This document shows positions 21,110 through 32,085 of a stretch of DNA of 64,000 nt, one piece after another. This DNA is from Auricularia sp. M13 (lineage: Eukaryota; Basidiomycota; Agaricomycetes; Auriculariales; Auriculariaceae), in assembly GCA_037042915.1 (NCBI GenBank), contig CM073199.1, positions 3,720,001 to 3,784,000 on the forward strand. Reading direction: 5' to 3'. Below the pieces are notes generated by a model, which saw nothing but the letters and a program-made list of their open reading frames with translations, ran no database searches and was not told the origin of the DNA. Both the position numbers and the translations under genes were made by a program. Numbering within the stretch: position 1 is the first letter of the stretch; each line of letters begins with the position of its first letter.

Positions 21110-21345
21110 ACGTGCAGGAAGGGTTAAAAGGACGTGTAAGAAGGGTAATACCAGCGTGTAGGAAGGGTTATAAGGACGTGTTAGAAGGGTTATTGGAGCG
21201 TGTTAGAAGGGTTATTGGAGCGTGTGGGAAGGGTAATAATGGACGTGTAGGAAGGCATACTGCACGTGCAGGAAGGCATAAAGATCGTGTGGGAAGGGTT
21301 TGTAGAGACGTGTAGGAAGGGTAATTACAAAGATCGTGCAGGAAG
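21110..21345 (-). repeat. 22 bp minisatellite, right arm of foldback-like element
   Basis: Inverted counterpart of 15835-16070. Unit order and even single variants match between the arms (for example the pair of identical units with GTTATTGGAGCGTG), so the arms were copied as a whole, not grown separately. Confidence 0.8.
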
Positions 21346-21394
21346 GGAAAGTCAACGTGTGGGATGGGAAATGGAACGTGAGGAAACAGATTTT

Positions 21395-21665
21395 TGGAAA
21401 CCGCACAAGATGCCCGAATTCAAACCTCCGTGCCGCCTTCGAATTGGACTCCCAAACGACCAAACATCCACGGCCGCGGCTCTCTTGTGTGGTACATATG
21501 TACGTTTCGGCCGCAGTTCAATCCAGGGTCTTCTGATCGACAAGCTGACAGTCGAGCAGAAGCACAACGAACGCAGCACAAGGACGAAATGCACAATCGA
21601 CGGCCCGGGGTTGCTGAGCGCGGCAAACTGAGTCAGTCTGTCGGTGAGTCCGATCGCTTCCACAA
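21395..21665 (+). repeat. Diverged direct repeat, right copy (partner at 15430-15750)
   Basis: See the left copy for shared landmarks. Indels and substitutions are frequent, so the duplication is old compared with the arms of the element in between, which are almost identical. Confidence 0.5.
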
Positions 21666-21846
21666 CGCACTGGCAGAAGACACAACGGCGATAGCCCGTG
21701 CATTCCCAGATCCTCCCCGTCTTCTCAGCCCCTTGTGCTCTTGCGCCGACTGAGACTTGTCTATCTCTTCCGAAGAGGTATTTAATCTGGCGTCCGTCCA
21801 GCCAGCTGGGAAAGCAACTCGGACTCTTCGCCCTTGGTTCTGCGCC

Positions 21847-22560
21847 ATGGCAGATCTAGACGCCACCAACGCAGAAGCAGAAACAACCAACGCGCACGAT
21901 GGACAGCAGGTACGCTCCCCTCTTCACAGCGCCGTTCAATTGTCGTCACGCTGTGCTGACAGTGCGCGGCGTAGCCCCAACTTGCGCACCCCACAGCCCG
22001 GCAGGACACTCCCAGGTGCGCTGTCTGTCCTTCGGAATATGGACCACGGCAGTCTTAACGGCCTCCTAGGACGGGTGGAGCGTATGTGGTGGATGATGGG
22101 CCTCCAGACATAGACGATGTCCGGCGGGGTTACTACGAGCGTGCGTCACTGGACGGTGTGTGCTACCCTCCGCCTGTGACTAGGCTGGGTCAGTCATCGC
22201 AGGCAAATTTTCTGATGAGCCTTACTTACCTGTCTTCTCTTGGTGTATTAATCTCAATGCACTAGGTACCATGCCTTCCAAACAAACAGCCGAGGCTGGC
22301 GCTGTTGGGCGCGTGAACACTCACAGCAGCAGGTGAGCAGCCCTTCTGGTCCTACAGCAAGTTATTCCTTCTTTGACCCGCATCAGTGAGAATCCTGACG
22401 CCCGGACCCCGACGGACCATAATCCTCCACCGTCGCGTGAAGTTCACCCGCACCCTGCCCAGAGTGCGGATGGCGAAACCAGGTAGATAACGACTCTGAG
22501 ATCTGAAAGAAAAGTGTCTCTAACAGTAACGGAATCCCAGGCAGACGACGAGCGACGTAA
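21847..22560 (+). CDS. Small disordered protein, not recognised
   Basis: Five or six small exons with canonical sites: 21847-21909 (MADLDATNAEAETTNAHDGQQ), 21975-22015, 22080 onward (TGGAYVVDDGPPDIDDVRRG, then YYERASLDGVCYPPPVTR), one starting after CACTAG near 22264 (TMPSKQTAEAGAVGR), and one after CGCATCAG near 22386 (ENPDARTPTDHNPPPSREVH). The last exon is ambiguous: in the spliced frame it ends SNGIPGRRRAT at 22560, but one base over there is a longer coding-like reading to 22717 (ESQADDERRKRSYKRLVTVS, then a further 57 bp intron). The protein is polar, rich in Pro, Asp and Thr, with no signal peptide or membrane segment. Function unknown; it could also be a decaying gene. Confidence 0.45.
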
Positions 22561-23057
22561 GCGCTCCTACAAGCGCCTAGTCACGGTCTCCCCCGCACTG
22601 GTCAGTTATCTATCCTGCATGCTGTATATGTTGTGGCTGGTTACTTGCAACCTGCAGCCTGAGGTCTCGCCGAATGCCCCGCCCCAGGCTACCCTGTGGA
22701 GAAAGCGCCCGGATTAATCGTTCACGTGCTGTAATTCTCATTGATGTTGCGTCCCAAAGAATGGTAGCGCATACTTGGCTGTGCGCAATGCCCACAATTT
22801 CCTAGCGCAAGGGCAGCGCGGCCGCGGGGGATTGACAATAGAGTGAAATGGGCTGCAGCCGGCCCAACTTGACTGAGGAATGCATGATGTGTGCAAGCAC
22901 GCCCGCACTGACTTGTTAACCAATATGCCGCCGCAGCCATAGCTCCTTCGCGCCCATCAGGGACCGTGAACAAAGTACGCTGTGGCGCGCGATGCGTGAG
23001 TTGTGCAGACTGAGTGATAAACGAGAGAGCGCAGACATACGGAAGCGGCGGTACACC
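22561..23057. other. Intergenic, possible alternative last exons of the upstream gene
   Basis: Up to 22717 there is a coding-like frame one base out of step with the gene at 21847. From 22720 to 23057 I see no gene. Confidence 0.4.
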
Positions 23058-24401
23058 TTATTCCAGATCTCTGATCAGAGAGAAGACCCGGTCGAATTTG
23101 TCCAGCCTGGCTGTGTTGGCGGCACCGAAGTCGAGCAGGATATTCTTGAGGTCAATCGCGATCGGGAAGCAGACGCTGCGAAAACGGGCGGAGGCGAATT
23201 CCACGAACATATTCTCTGGGAGCTTCCTGCATCGTCCGACGCTCGATTGGAAGACGATTTGTCTGAGCGTAGGACACTCAAGAACCACGCGGAGAGGTGG
23301 AATCTCCTCAGCGAAGACAACGTGCACCGTGGCGAGACAAGACAGCTCCGGGAGAAGGACCACGATTCTGTCCCACAGCGAGCAGTCCATCGTGATGTAG
23401 ATGATACGGTGGGCGAGATCTGGCAGCGTGAAGAGATAGTGTTGAAACGAATCACGGTCTTTGAGCCAATCCTTTGACAACAGCATGGACCGAGATGTGC
23501 CGTCTGCGTCGGCCAGATCGACCGAGGATGTTTCGGCGCTGCAATCATCGAAGACGACTTGAGCGCATCCGCATATGTGAGACAAGAGAGTTTGAATGTG
23601 CACCGACGACGGGAACTTGATCTCGACGAATGGGATGCGGGATAGGGGAAGTAGTTCCATCTGGACACGGTGAGCGGTGTGGACCAAGTCGAACCGCACG
23701 ACTTTGACTGCAGACCAGGACGCGTGCTGCAGATATACGTGGCGAAGCAAGCTGAATTGCCCCTGTATACGAAGCTCCCGCAGGTTGGGAAAGTGTGGAA
23801 ATACGTTCGGTACGATGGTCTGAGGATTTGAATAGTAGGCGAGCCCAACACCCCATACTGTTCGAAAAGCGCGAACTGGAGATTCGTCGGGAAGTATTAC
23901 GTTGCAGAAGCCGATGACTTCAAGGCTTGGGGCGTGCCCGCCGAAAAGGGCCGGAGGAAATGGTGGGAGGACGTGGTCGAATTGGGTCAGGATGGCGGCA
24001 AAATAGCAATATAGAAGCAGGGGAGCGGGAGAGCACAGGTAATCAAGTAGACTGCGCGATTGCGACATATGAACCCGCAAATCCATCTTGGAAACATGGT
24101 GCAAATGGGCCCGTATTGCGGGGAACGCCCGTTCCAAGTTGCGCCAGTCGTTTTGGATGAAAACAGACAGTACAAACGGTCGTCCATATGTGCGATGAAG
24201 ACGCACAACGAAAAGATTGACCGCTGCATCGGAGGCCACCGTCAAGGTGATGGATGTCCAGTACGCTTGAGCGTTGAGCGCAATCTCGCGCCATCGTCGG
24301 GATGTAGCCAGCAGCGGTAACAGCTCGGAAAAATCGAAGTCCTCCGTTATGTGCTGCAGCAGCTCCGGAGGTAGCATGCTCGTGTGGTCCCGGGGCATCA
24401 T
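23058..24401 (-). CDS. F-box-like protein, 447 residues
   Basis: F-box proteins bind Skp1 and bring substrates to SCF ubiquitin ligases. The first ATG in frame is at 24401; the open frame extends upstream only with non-ATG codons. The N-terminus has an F-box-like block, LPPELLQHITEDFDFSELLP then LLATSRRWREIALNAQAYWTSI (about residues 10-55). The rest is a Leu/Val-rich repeat-like region without an obvious domain, as is usual for the expanded fungal F-box families. Intronless. It is divergent from the NmrA-like gene at 24898, with a shared upstream region of about 500 bp. It is one of at least seven F-box-like loci in the window; it is not a close copy of the others. Confidence 0.75.
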   Translation of the reverse strand: MMPRDHTSMLPPELLQHITEDFDFSELLPLLATSRRWREIALNAQAYWTSITLTVASDAAVNLFVVRLHRTYGRPFVLSVFIQNDWRNLERAFPAIRAHLHHVSKMDLRVHMSQSRSLLDYLCSPAPLLLYCYFAAILTQFDHVLPPFPPALFGGHAPSLEVIGFCNVILPDESPVRAFRTVWGVGLAYYSNPQTIVPNVFPHFPNLRELRIQGQFSLLRHVYLQHASWSAVKVVRFDLVHTAHRVQMELLPLSRIPFVEIKFPSSVHIQTLLSHICGCAQVVFDDCSAETSSVDLADADGTSRSMLLSKDWLKDRDSFQHYLFTLPDLAHRIIYITMDCSLWDRIVVLLPELSCLATVHVVFAEEIPPLRVVLECPTLRQIVFQSSVGRCRKLPENMFVEFASARFRSVCFPIAIDLKNILLDFGAANTARLDKFDRVFSLIRDLE

Positions 24402-24897
24402 GGAGACTGGAACAGTGGAAGGTGTTGGGAAAGTATGTTCTGACTCCGCCAGCGTCAAGCGGAAATATCGGCCCGCATCAGCGGCTTGCGTCAGATTTTG
24501 CCGGTGCCGTCAGTTTGCATCCGGTGTCCCCTTGGAGAAGAGATGCTGTACTTACTTACTGCCAGGAGGCGAATGAACCGGAAGCCCGCGCCAGGATGAG
24601 CGTGGGCCAGTGCCGCTCGTGGACTACACGCGCAACTCATTGTCAGCATGGACGCTGTGCTTTCCCTCAATTTTCTTACATGGGCTGGCGCTCGCGGTCC
24701 GTCTTTCCATCAGGCTCCCAGACGTCGAAAACGGTCACTGCTGAGTCATCGACTGCGCCGGCGTTGCCTGTGCTGACACATCTACTCTAATCGCTGCGAT
24801 TCGTCAGCAACAGGAATCGGTGTATATATTGATAATCAGCTCGCTCGCAGTCCGTCTTTGCATCTCCCAGATTGCTATCCTCGGCGACACCTCACCA
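24402..24897. promoter_or_regulatory. Shared upstream region of F-box-like and NmrA-like genes
   Basis: The two genes are transcribed away from each other, so this 0.5 kb must hold both promoters. A TATATTGATA stretch at 24821-24833 lies about 70 bp upstream of the NmrA-like ATG. No other motif is clear. Confidence 0.35.
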
Positions 24898-26144
24898 ATG
24901 TCTGCCCCCATCAAGACCGTCGTTGTACATGGCGCGACCGGACGTCAGGGTAAGACTACCGCTGCGCAATTCGGCGATTTGTATTTCTGAGTGCGTTGTC
25001 GTTCACAGGCGGCTCCGTCGTCCGCTCCCTCGCTGCTGCGGGCTTCAGAGTTCGTGCAGCTGTTAGGGACCCCGAGGCGCCGAAGGCGCGCGAGATTGCT
25101 ACCGTCCCTGGCGTCGCACTCGTCGTAATCGATCTCGACGACATCAAGACGCTCGTGCAAGCGTACACGGGCGCTGACGCTGTACGATGCTGCAATTTCT
25201 GTACTACCGTCGGCACATCGTCTTATCTAATCATCTCAGGTCTTTTCCGTGACTGTCGCGACGGACAAAGAGGTGGCGCAGGGCAAGAACATGGCTGACG
25301 CCGCGAAGACCGCCGGCGTGCGCCACTTCGTCTGGTCCGCGCTTGAGTCCGTGGAGAAGCGGACCAAGGGCGAGTTGACCGCGCGCCCTTTCGACCAGAA
25401 GGCCGTTATCACCGAGCACATTGCGTCCATTGGGCTCCCCGCGACCATTCTTTTCGTCGGTGCATTCATGGAAAGTAAGGACTCTCATTATTGCTTTGGT
25501 GTGAACGAGACTACTAACGAGGCTGAGCGACTCTTCTCACTGGCAGATTACGTCTACTTCCCCGGATATACCGTTTACAATGCTGAGGAGGACACTATCG
25601 TCCTGACCTACGGTGGCGCCGTGCCTGGCATACCATGTACGTGCTCAGGCATTGATGATTCGGGCACTGATCAGTCACACAGACCCAATGGTTCGCATTG
25701 AGAAAGATGCCGGCGAGGCGGTCAGAATCATCTTATCGCGTCCCGACGCCTTTGTCGGCCAAGAGGTCGTGCTAGGGCACAACCTCCTCACCCTGCAAGA
25801 GCAGGCCGATATCCTGGCCAAAGTCTCCGGTCGTAAAGTTCGCATTGGCCCGCCAATGACGTTCGACGGCCTGCCGGTATGTTTTCTGAGTTTCTATTCG
25901 CAGTTGTCTCGGGCTGACGTGAAATCTGCTCAAGGACCTCGCGGCAATGTATAAATTTTGCAACGATCCGCGGTATGGCATGTACACGGACAGGAAGATC
26001 CCAGATCCTTTGCTTGAGAGTAAGCCCTACCTAAAGCGTTAATCTGTCGATCGTGTTTCTGACCAGCTTGCAGAATACGGCTTCAAGCCTGCCACCTTCG
26101 AGAGTTTTGTGCGCGAGCATCTTTTACCTCATCTCAAGATGTGA
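24898..26144 (+). CDS. NmrA-like NAD(P)-binding protein
   Basis: NmrA-like proteins are short-chain-dehydrogenase relatives that act as redox sensors or as reductases. Seven exons: 24898-24949, 25009-25181, 25240-25474, 25547-25636, 25683-25876, 25935-26019 and 26074-26144, all with GT-AG introns of 46-72 bp and an open frame throughout. The Rossmann motif is GATGRQGGSV near residue 13, followed by AAVRDP (adenine and phosphate side), VIDLDD, and DKEVAQGKNMADAAKTAGVR with HFVWSALESVEK. The C-terminal half has LTLQEQADILAKVSGRKVRI, typical of the NmrA substrate side. About 295 residues, a usual family length. It converges with the F-box-like gene at 26364. Confidence 0.85.
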
Positions 26145-26363
26145 TTACCCTACTGCCTCGAGCAAAGGTTTTTAAATGGACAAGCCATCGTGTTTCTATT
26201 AACGGCGCCGCGCGGATTCTTGGATGATTACATTGTCTGGAGACAGCAAGAAGATCTAGTCTAAATCGTACTATGAGAGCAAGAATCGGACTGCGCGGGA
26301 TCTGAAGTTTTGTGGCGCAACTATCGAGTCACCATTCCCCTGGTATACATAAATAAGCCATAT

Positions 26364-27770
26364 TCAAGCTGCCGTTGGGAAGCAGCACGTAAATATAGCA
26401 AAATCATCAATACGGCACAGTAGCGGCGCCTTATCGGCGACGCGCAAGCCGGAGGTGCAGAAAACGCTACACTCGCCGCCGCCAAAGACGGCGTTCTTCA
26501 TGAAGTCGACATCGTGAGGCGAGATGGAAGCCAGTCGCCCATCACCGCCGGACAAGACGATAGCCTCGAGCGCCGGCGCAGTCCAGCGGCCTGAGTACGG
26601 GACCTGCGGCGCGTACATGTCGAGCACAATTGCGCGCAGCGCGGGGAACACGTTTCCCATCCAGGTGCCGACGCATTGGAGCATTTCGAGCGGGAGGATG
26701 GCCATCGAGATGCGAGGGGCCAGGACTGCGAGGAATGCCGCGCTCTCGGACGCTGGCACGAATACGTCGGCGTCATAAACATGGAGCGGGAGGCGGGAGA
26801 GGCATCGGGTGACGTGCTTTGATGCACATGTGAACACGGCGCGGAATGAGCGCGCGCCGGGGTTGCGTTCGACGAGAAGCTCGATTTCCTCGGTGTCATC
26901 CTGCAGAAGCGGCGCGAAGAATGCGGCGGAATTGGCGCAGTCGTGCAGTTCAATTTCGGGCACGAGTTGAAGCGCCGGGCAGGACAGGAATCGCTCGAGA
27001 TCGACATCCGTGTCGACATGCACGCACACCTTCGTCAGATTCGGCAGCATTGGCGGAATAAGTTCGAGGCGGGACAGTGCCGGGGCATCCAGCATCAGGA
27101 ATGAAAGGCCAGGTACGTGCATCAAGACGGCGCCTACATCGATTGCGTCGTCTGAAACGAGCTCGAGAGCCGCTGTGTCGCACATGGTGCTCGGGAGCTG
27201 CGAGGGCAATATGATACTGCCCAGTGCAGCGCAGCGCAGGGATGCTGTGTTGTCGAAGAGCCTGAAGGGCAATTGTAGGCGAAGCGCCGAGCGACATGCA
27301 TCCAGTCTAAGCGAGCGGCAATGGGGCGCTCCCGTGGATAGCATGCCATGCAAAGCGCTGACTACACGGGAATCCACCGGGAACGCCTGGAAGTCGATAT
27401 CGAGGTTGCGAATACGACCTAGCTGCAATTTAATGGCTAGTATAACGTTTGATGCCAGCGCAAGGCTGAGTACGCCGTCTGTCAGCCGCACAGTGACGTC
27501 CAGCGGCTCGCTCGAGATATAGCCTAGCCGATCCGCGAACAATGCAACGGCGCCAGCTGACGGATGCCAGAGATGAACGTGGCGCCGATAGTTTGGGTGG
27601 CTACGCGCAGCCAAGCGCCACGACTGGCAGATCCAGGACGCCACAAGGAGCTCATCAACGGAAAGAAAATCAAAAATAAGTGCGAGGGCGGACGGCGTGA
27701 GCCGCAGACCACCACTAGTATCCGGAGGCGAAATCACGACGCGTTGAGTATCAAACTGCAGCTCGGGCAT
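26364..27770 (-). CDS. F-box-like protein, 468 residues
   Basis: The first ATG in frame is 27770 (MPELQFDTQRVVIS). The F-box-like block is LTPSALALIFDFLSVDELLV then ASWICQSWRLAARSHPNYRR (about residues 22-62). The remainder is a Leu/Val-rich, probably repeat-like C-terminal region ending FAIFTCCFPTAA. Intronless and open. A short decayed relative of its N-terminus lies at 35633-35821 on the plus strand. Substrates unknown. Confidence 0.75.
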   Translation of the reverse strand: MPELQFDTQRVVISPPDTSGGLRLTPSALALIFDFLSVDELLVASWICQSWRLAARSHPNYRRHVHLWHPSAGAVALFADRLGYISSEPLDVTVRLTDGVLSLALASNVILAIKLQLGRIRNLDIDFQAFPVDSRVVSALHGMLSTGAPHCRSLRLDACRSALRLQLPFRLFDNTASLRCAALGSIILPSQLPSTMCDTAALELVSDDAIDVGAVLMHVPGLSFLMLDAPALSRLELIPPMLPNLTKVCVHVDTDVDLERFLSCPALQLVPEIELHDCANSAAFFAPLLQDDTEEIELLVERNPGARSFRAVFTCASKHVTRCLSRLPLHVYDADVFVPASESAAFLAVLAPRISMAILPLEMLQCVGTWMGNVFPALRAIVLDMYAPQVPYSGRWTAPALEAIVLSGGDGRLASISPHDVDFMKNAVFGGGECSVFCTSGLRVADKAPLLCRIDDFAIFTCCFPTAA

Positions 27771-28827
27771 AGCAGCGCGAAAAGACACCAGCGAAAAGTT
27801 TGAGCGGACTTCCAAAAGCGTGTCACCGAATGAAACTCCGGCGCCGCAAACTCCGACACTTCATTTTCTCCGCATCGCGACCGGGCAGCGCAGAACGGAC
27901 CTGGCCCTGCTCCTTCCAAGAGAGGTTTCCATGAAACGCGAGACACAGAGCCGGACCAGGGGGTGACGCCTGTGCCCAGCGACATATTCTCTGACGCTCT
28001 GGCCAACTCGGCTACTCGCACGTCGTCACCAGTCGGACGCTACCAGGTCCTTTCTGGCGCACAGAACTCCAGCTTCTGTGCGATGATACTGGCGAATACT
28101 TCGAACCCTGTCATGGACAATGGCCATGCGCTCCAATAATTGTGTACGGTCTGGGTTCAGACTCTATTCTTGGGCTCAGATCTCTGGTTCAACGTCGATA
28201 CCAGGCCAAGCGCGGCAGAATGCTCTTGCCTCATGTAATCGCACAGCTAACACTACGCTCCTCCGCGTTTCTGACTTGATATGCTGGTGGATGCCTGGAC
28301 CGACTCCAACCCTGCGGCGGAATCTACCTGCAGGCTCAGACATCAACCAATTCGTTTCAATACTGTCTCGGAGTTATCTGCGCCTCCAATTAACCTATCT
28401 ACTTTGCCTTACTCTCTTTTCTGTGTGCTCCTGGAGGACGAGCAGCTCGACTCGGCTTCTCCCTATCATGTTGGAGCAACGCTCAGTAATTCGTGCAGCT
28501 CTAAGGCGTCACCCCATCTTGGTCGTCGTTCTCAGAGTGTGCGCATTCGAGGCGCACCATTCCATTCGCAGGTACGGCTAGCGCGCTTTGCTACCATTCG
28601 GTTTCCTTGTTCATCCAGGTACCTGCGCTCTTCCGTACTTTGTATCTTCCAACTCCGGAGCCTGGCTTTATCTCAGCATTTTACGGCAGCGCCCGTCATG
28701 CTTGAAGGCGGCCGTCTGCATAGTTCTCGCGGACCCTTCCTGGCATGGTCTCCCTTTGGTCTTCTCGCCGCTTTAACTGGTGGGAGAGCGCTGTTTGGTT
28801 CTCATCTTTACCCAATTCAAAGCCATC

Positions 28828-29211
28828 ATGTCTTCACAGGTGATTGACTCTGCCTATACGAGAATGGGTACTTTGCACGATAAACTGGCACCGCAATCGC
28901 TCGGATGGCCCAGTGATGAAGGCATTCAACCTGGCATCCGCATTAATCTGATACAGTACGGTCTCCAAGCTTCTGCGCATGGGTACTTCTTTGGTATACA
29001 GCTAGCCATGCTTTGTCTGGCGATGGCATCGACCCGTGTGCCCGCGCCGAGACTCTATTGGCATGTGAGGGTCTTGCCTCGTTCGTTGGTTCGTGGATGT
29101 GGCACGTCGCACCACAACAACCCGCGCAGGCGTACGCGTGCGCATCGACCAGGTGTCGCTTCGGGTGCACTCCAGAACTACAGTCCGCCGTTAGATGCCG
29201 CTTGCGGTTAA
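28828..29211 (+). CDS. Weak open frame, possible membrane-protein fragment
   Basis: ATG at 28828 opens 127 codons: MSSQVIDSAYTRMGTLHDKL, then IQPGIRINLIQYGLQASAHG followed by YFFGIQLAMLCLAMAS, which could be one membrane segment, then an Arg-rich tail without character. The N-terminal 65 residues look more coding than the rest. It may be the first exon of a decayed multi-exon gene. No family recognised. Confidence 0.25.
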   Translation: MSSQVIDSAYTRMGTLHDKLAPQSLGWPSDEGIQPGIRINLIQYGLQASAHGYFFGIQLAMLCLAMASTRVPAPRLYWHVRVLPRSLVRGCGTSHHNNPRRRTRAHRPGVASGALQNYSPPLDAACG

Positions 29212-29499
29212 TGCGTTCCCTCAAGGGTGTCAGATTTCCTCGTCGATGGGACTCTTGTTTGCTCTCTCGTCGAGACAGAATCAGCAGCGTATCGACGTGA
29301 GATCTATTGTGTGCCAGGTGATCTTTCGAGCGTTCATACTGCCACTTAGGGCGATGTGCGGCAGTGCATCCGAAGCTCCGGCCTGGAGTGAATTGCTCAC
29401 GTGCTTGCGACGATCCGCCGTAAGGGCCCCGTGTCTTCTCGAGATTCTGTCCTTGCAGGTCATCTGCAGATTTGCGCGTTCTTGTATCGAAAGCGTTAA

Positions 29500-29580
29500 A
29501 GTTAAAAACGCCCCCGCTTTGCAGCCAGGGATCGAACCCAGAGCCCTCTGCTCCCTGCGACTTCGCGATTGACCGGTCCC
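29500..29580 (-). repeat. tRNA-like B-box repeat, possible SINE remnant
   Basis: The minus strand reads GGGCTCTGGGTTCGATCCCTGG, in which GGTTCGATCCC fits the pol III B box. A similar GGGCTCGGGATCGATCC stands at about 30117-30140, also minus, and both are followed upstream at a distance by GTGAGTTTGCA(C/T)..GGGCGCA-like sequence (about 29700 and 30195). No cloverleaf with a matching acceptor stem could be built, so it is not called a tRNA. Confidence 0.3.
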
Positions 29581-32085
29581 AAATGGAGAACCGGACACAG
29601 TGAACCGGGATGCTCATCGACATGCTTCTATCGCCAGCATCGGGACGTAATACAAGAGTCCTGCAGCGGCGTTGCATTCTGCCGTGTATCGCCATTGCAC
29701 CCTGTGCAAACTCACACAGTCTGGGCTCACCCATGTGTTTGTGCAGCCGTTGTGTCAATCCTCACCGCGAGCGTGGCAGGAGCGGCGTTAGAGGCGAAAC
29801 ATTGCAACTTCCGCGACACAGTATCAGGCTGGCATATGGCCGCCATCGCTCCATGAATCCTCTCACGCCTTCAGCCTCCCGGTTTCAATTCCAATACATC
29901 TCGAGCCGATTAACGCGTAAAGTTGGCGCTTAAGAATTGGCGCTCAGATAATGCACTCCTAAGCTCCTGAGAGCAGGGCGCGTCCACGCAGAAAGCTCTC
30001 ACCTAACTCATCTCAGGAATTTCTAGAAGCAGTGAGCGTATGACGACTATGTGGAGCTCGCTTAACTGCGGCTATTGCACCATTCCGCGCACCCGCTAGC
30101 GTCGGCGCCGGCGCCACGCCCCTAGGATCGATCCCGAGCCCAAGCACATATATGGAGCATACCCGCTCTCTCACGCGGTGTGCTGCCTGCGCCCGATGCA
30201 AACTCACAGGCTAATGGCTTCGTCGGTCACCCCTGCGTTTCACTGCTCGCGAGCGACTTACTCGACTGAATCGTTGCTGCTGGCCAGCGGCCAGGCCGCT
30301 TTGCGCAACCGACGTGTCAGCGTGCGAACTCGCAGCTCCACAATCAGCTCGACAGAGTCACAGCCCGTATCTCATTGTCCGAACGGGCAGGCCTCTACCC
30401 TGCGCCTCGACATCAGGTGCGTTTCGTCGTTAGAGGAGTTACAAAAATATTTATGCTGTGTCGCAGCGAACACGCGTTGCTAGAGGACGATGAAGCGTCT
30501 CGACATGCGCAGCTTAGCAAGGCTCAGACGTTCACGGTTGCCTCGCATCAGCCATGTGCTCGGCCACGCCGGGTCCTAGTACGCGTCTGGAAAAATGTCT
30601 CAGGTTCGATGCGGAAGTCTGTGCCCGAGTCCTTTGTACCCGAGGGATTCGAGATTGTTAGTCGCAAACGCTGATCTTTGCATGATCGTGCAATGAGTGC
30701 ATATCTATCGATTCATTGTATCATAAGACCGCATACAAAATTCGAAGCCCTTCAAACTGACTCATCAACGCCATTGACGAGGGCAATTGCCACGATCTGA
30801 GATCAAGATTTTCTCAATTTGCGTATGGCTGCGTCTCGTATTAATGAAATATACTTTCCACGACGATCGTCGAGAAGACTTTGGCATCATTACGATAGAC
30901 GCCTGCCAAAGCGATTTATTCGGCCGGACAAACATGCCCATTGCTTTAATGGTTGGGATCTTACGGATGCAGATACATTCCCACGTAATTGTCTATCGCC
31001 GCATTAACCTACGTTGGGCGAGTTGCCTTCACAGCGTCCGGAAGATTCTTGCCCCCGAGCCAACGAAAACAGTCGCCCTTGCAGCGGGAGTGAATCCTCA
31101 TTGGAGGCTCCTGCGACCTTCTCACGAGCGAGACGTCTACTCGGTAGATGATCACGAATACTCTTAATCTAACCATCCTGGATCGTCTTCCTTCCTTCTT
31201 ATCTACCGCATATACAAATGCCAGCTCCCTGGCTTGCATCTGGTCAACGTCATGAGAGAAGGCAGCAAATGACTATGAGACGAGATTGGATTGATCTTTA
31301 TGACGAAGTCGCAGACCATTATTTTCCCGACGGGGCTTCCCCATACGGCCCCTAATGATTACCGGAGATCTCATTCAGACACTTCATCATCACCGTCCCT
31401 ATAGCTGCCTGGATTTCGGTAGATCATCGATTGCATGACGAACTCATCTCCGTAGGCAATTCGCATGAAGCCGAATGAGCGATGCGCGGACATTAATACT
31501 TCGGATTTGTGTCTCGTGAGAGGCGGTGCTCTTGTTTCACCAGGTTTCCCTAAACATGGCGGCCGAGCACGCAAGCTTCGTCCAACCCCGTGCGATCAGA
31601 CCAGGACTCGGGTTACCTCTGGAAATATTAGCGCACCGAGGCGCAAGTTCTTTGCAGCATCTTCGATATGTCGAGAAGCTCGTCGGGATCGGATTGAAGG
31701 ACGATTCTGACCGTGCTTGGACAACCAGTCCCGTCGTTTGCTCCCGGCCCAGTATCCTGCCTGCGAGCCTGCCATCACGCCCCGTTATCGATGCCTCGTC
31801 GTCTCATCACTCGTGATTTAGCATGATTAGCATTGCCGTAAACCCCTTCTTTCGGCTAACCCGATGGCTCAAAGTCTATTGTTTGTTTAGGATCCTGACA
31901 TTGTCGCGAAGGACGTGGTTATACCCTCCGGTTGCGTCGCGCTTCTCTTCGATGCGCCGGATTCCTTGAAGCTACGTACTGGTGGTTCTTGAACCACACC
32001 CAGGACATTTAAAAGGTGGGCAGGGCGATCTACAGGAATTGTCTGTGTTGACAACGCGCTCGGTACACGACTCCTCCCCGGCAAG

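Larger units (their letters stand above)
15835..21320. mobile_element. Foldback-like element with long inverted arms
   Basis: The left arm (15835-16855) is matched, in reverse complement and nearly base for base, by the right arm, which is split into three parts: 17050-17348 next to the centre, 20273-20682, and 21102-21320. The centre (about 16870-17040) is short and unique. The outermost 250 bp of each arm is a 22 bp minisatellite. A 2.9 kb block (17349-20272) replaces about 80 bp of the right arm, and a hAT-type MITE (20683-21101) interrupts it further out. Without these, the element would be about 2.2 kb and almost all inverted arm. It has no coding capacity. This resembles Foldback/Galileo-type elements of animals; membership is inference. 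Confidence 0.65.
27771..32085. other. Gene-poor stretch of 4.3 kb
   Basis: Many open frames of 60-190 codons overlap in several frames, with no start, splice or motif pattern that favours one. The best candidates are listed separately (28828-29211) or are too weak: 30375-30674 ends in a plausible basic tail (VPEGFEIVSRKR), and 31555-31700 begins with an F-box-like GLPLEILAH and then loses it. Two spots (29500-29570 and 30110-30160) carry a tRNA-like B box on the minus strand. The look is that of old, decayed insertions and gene relics. Confidence 0.5.
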
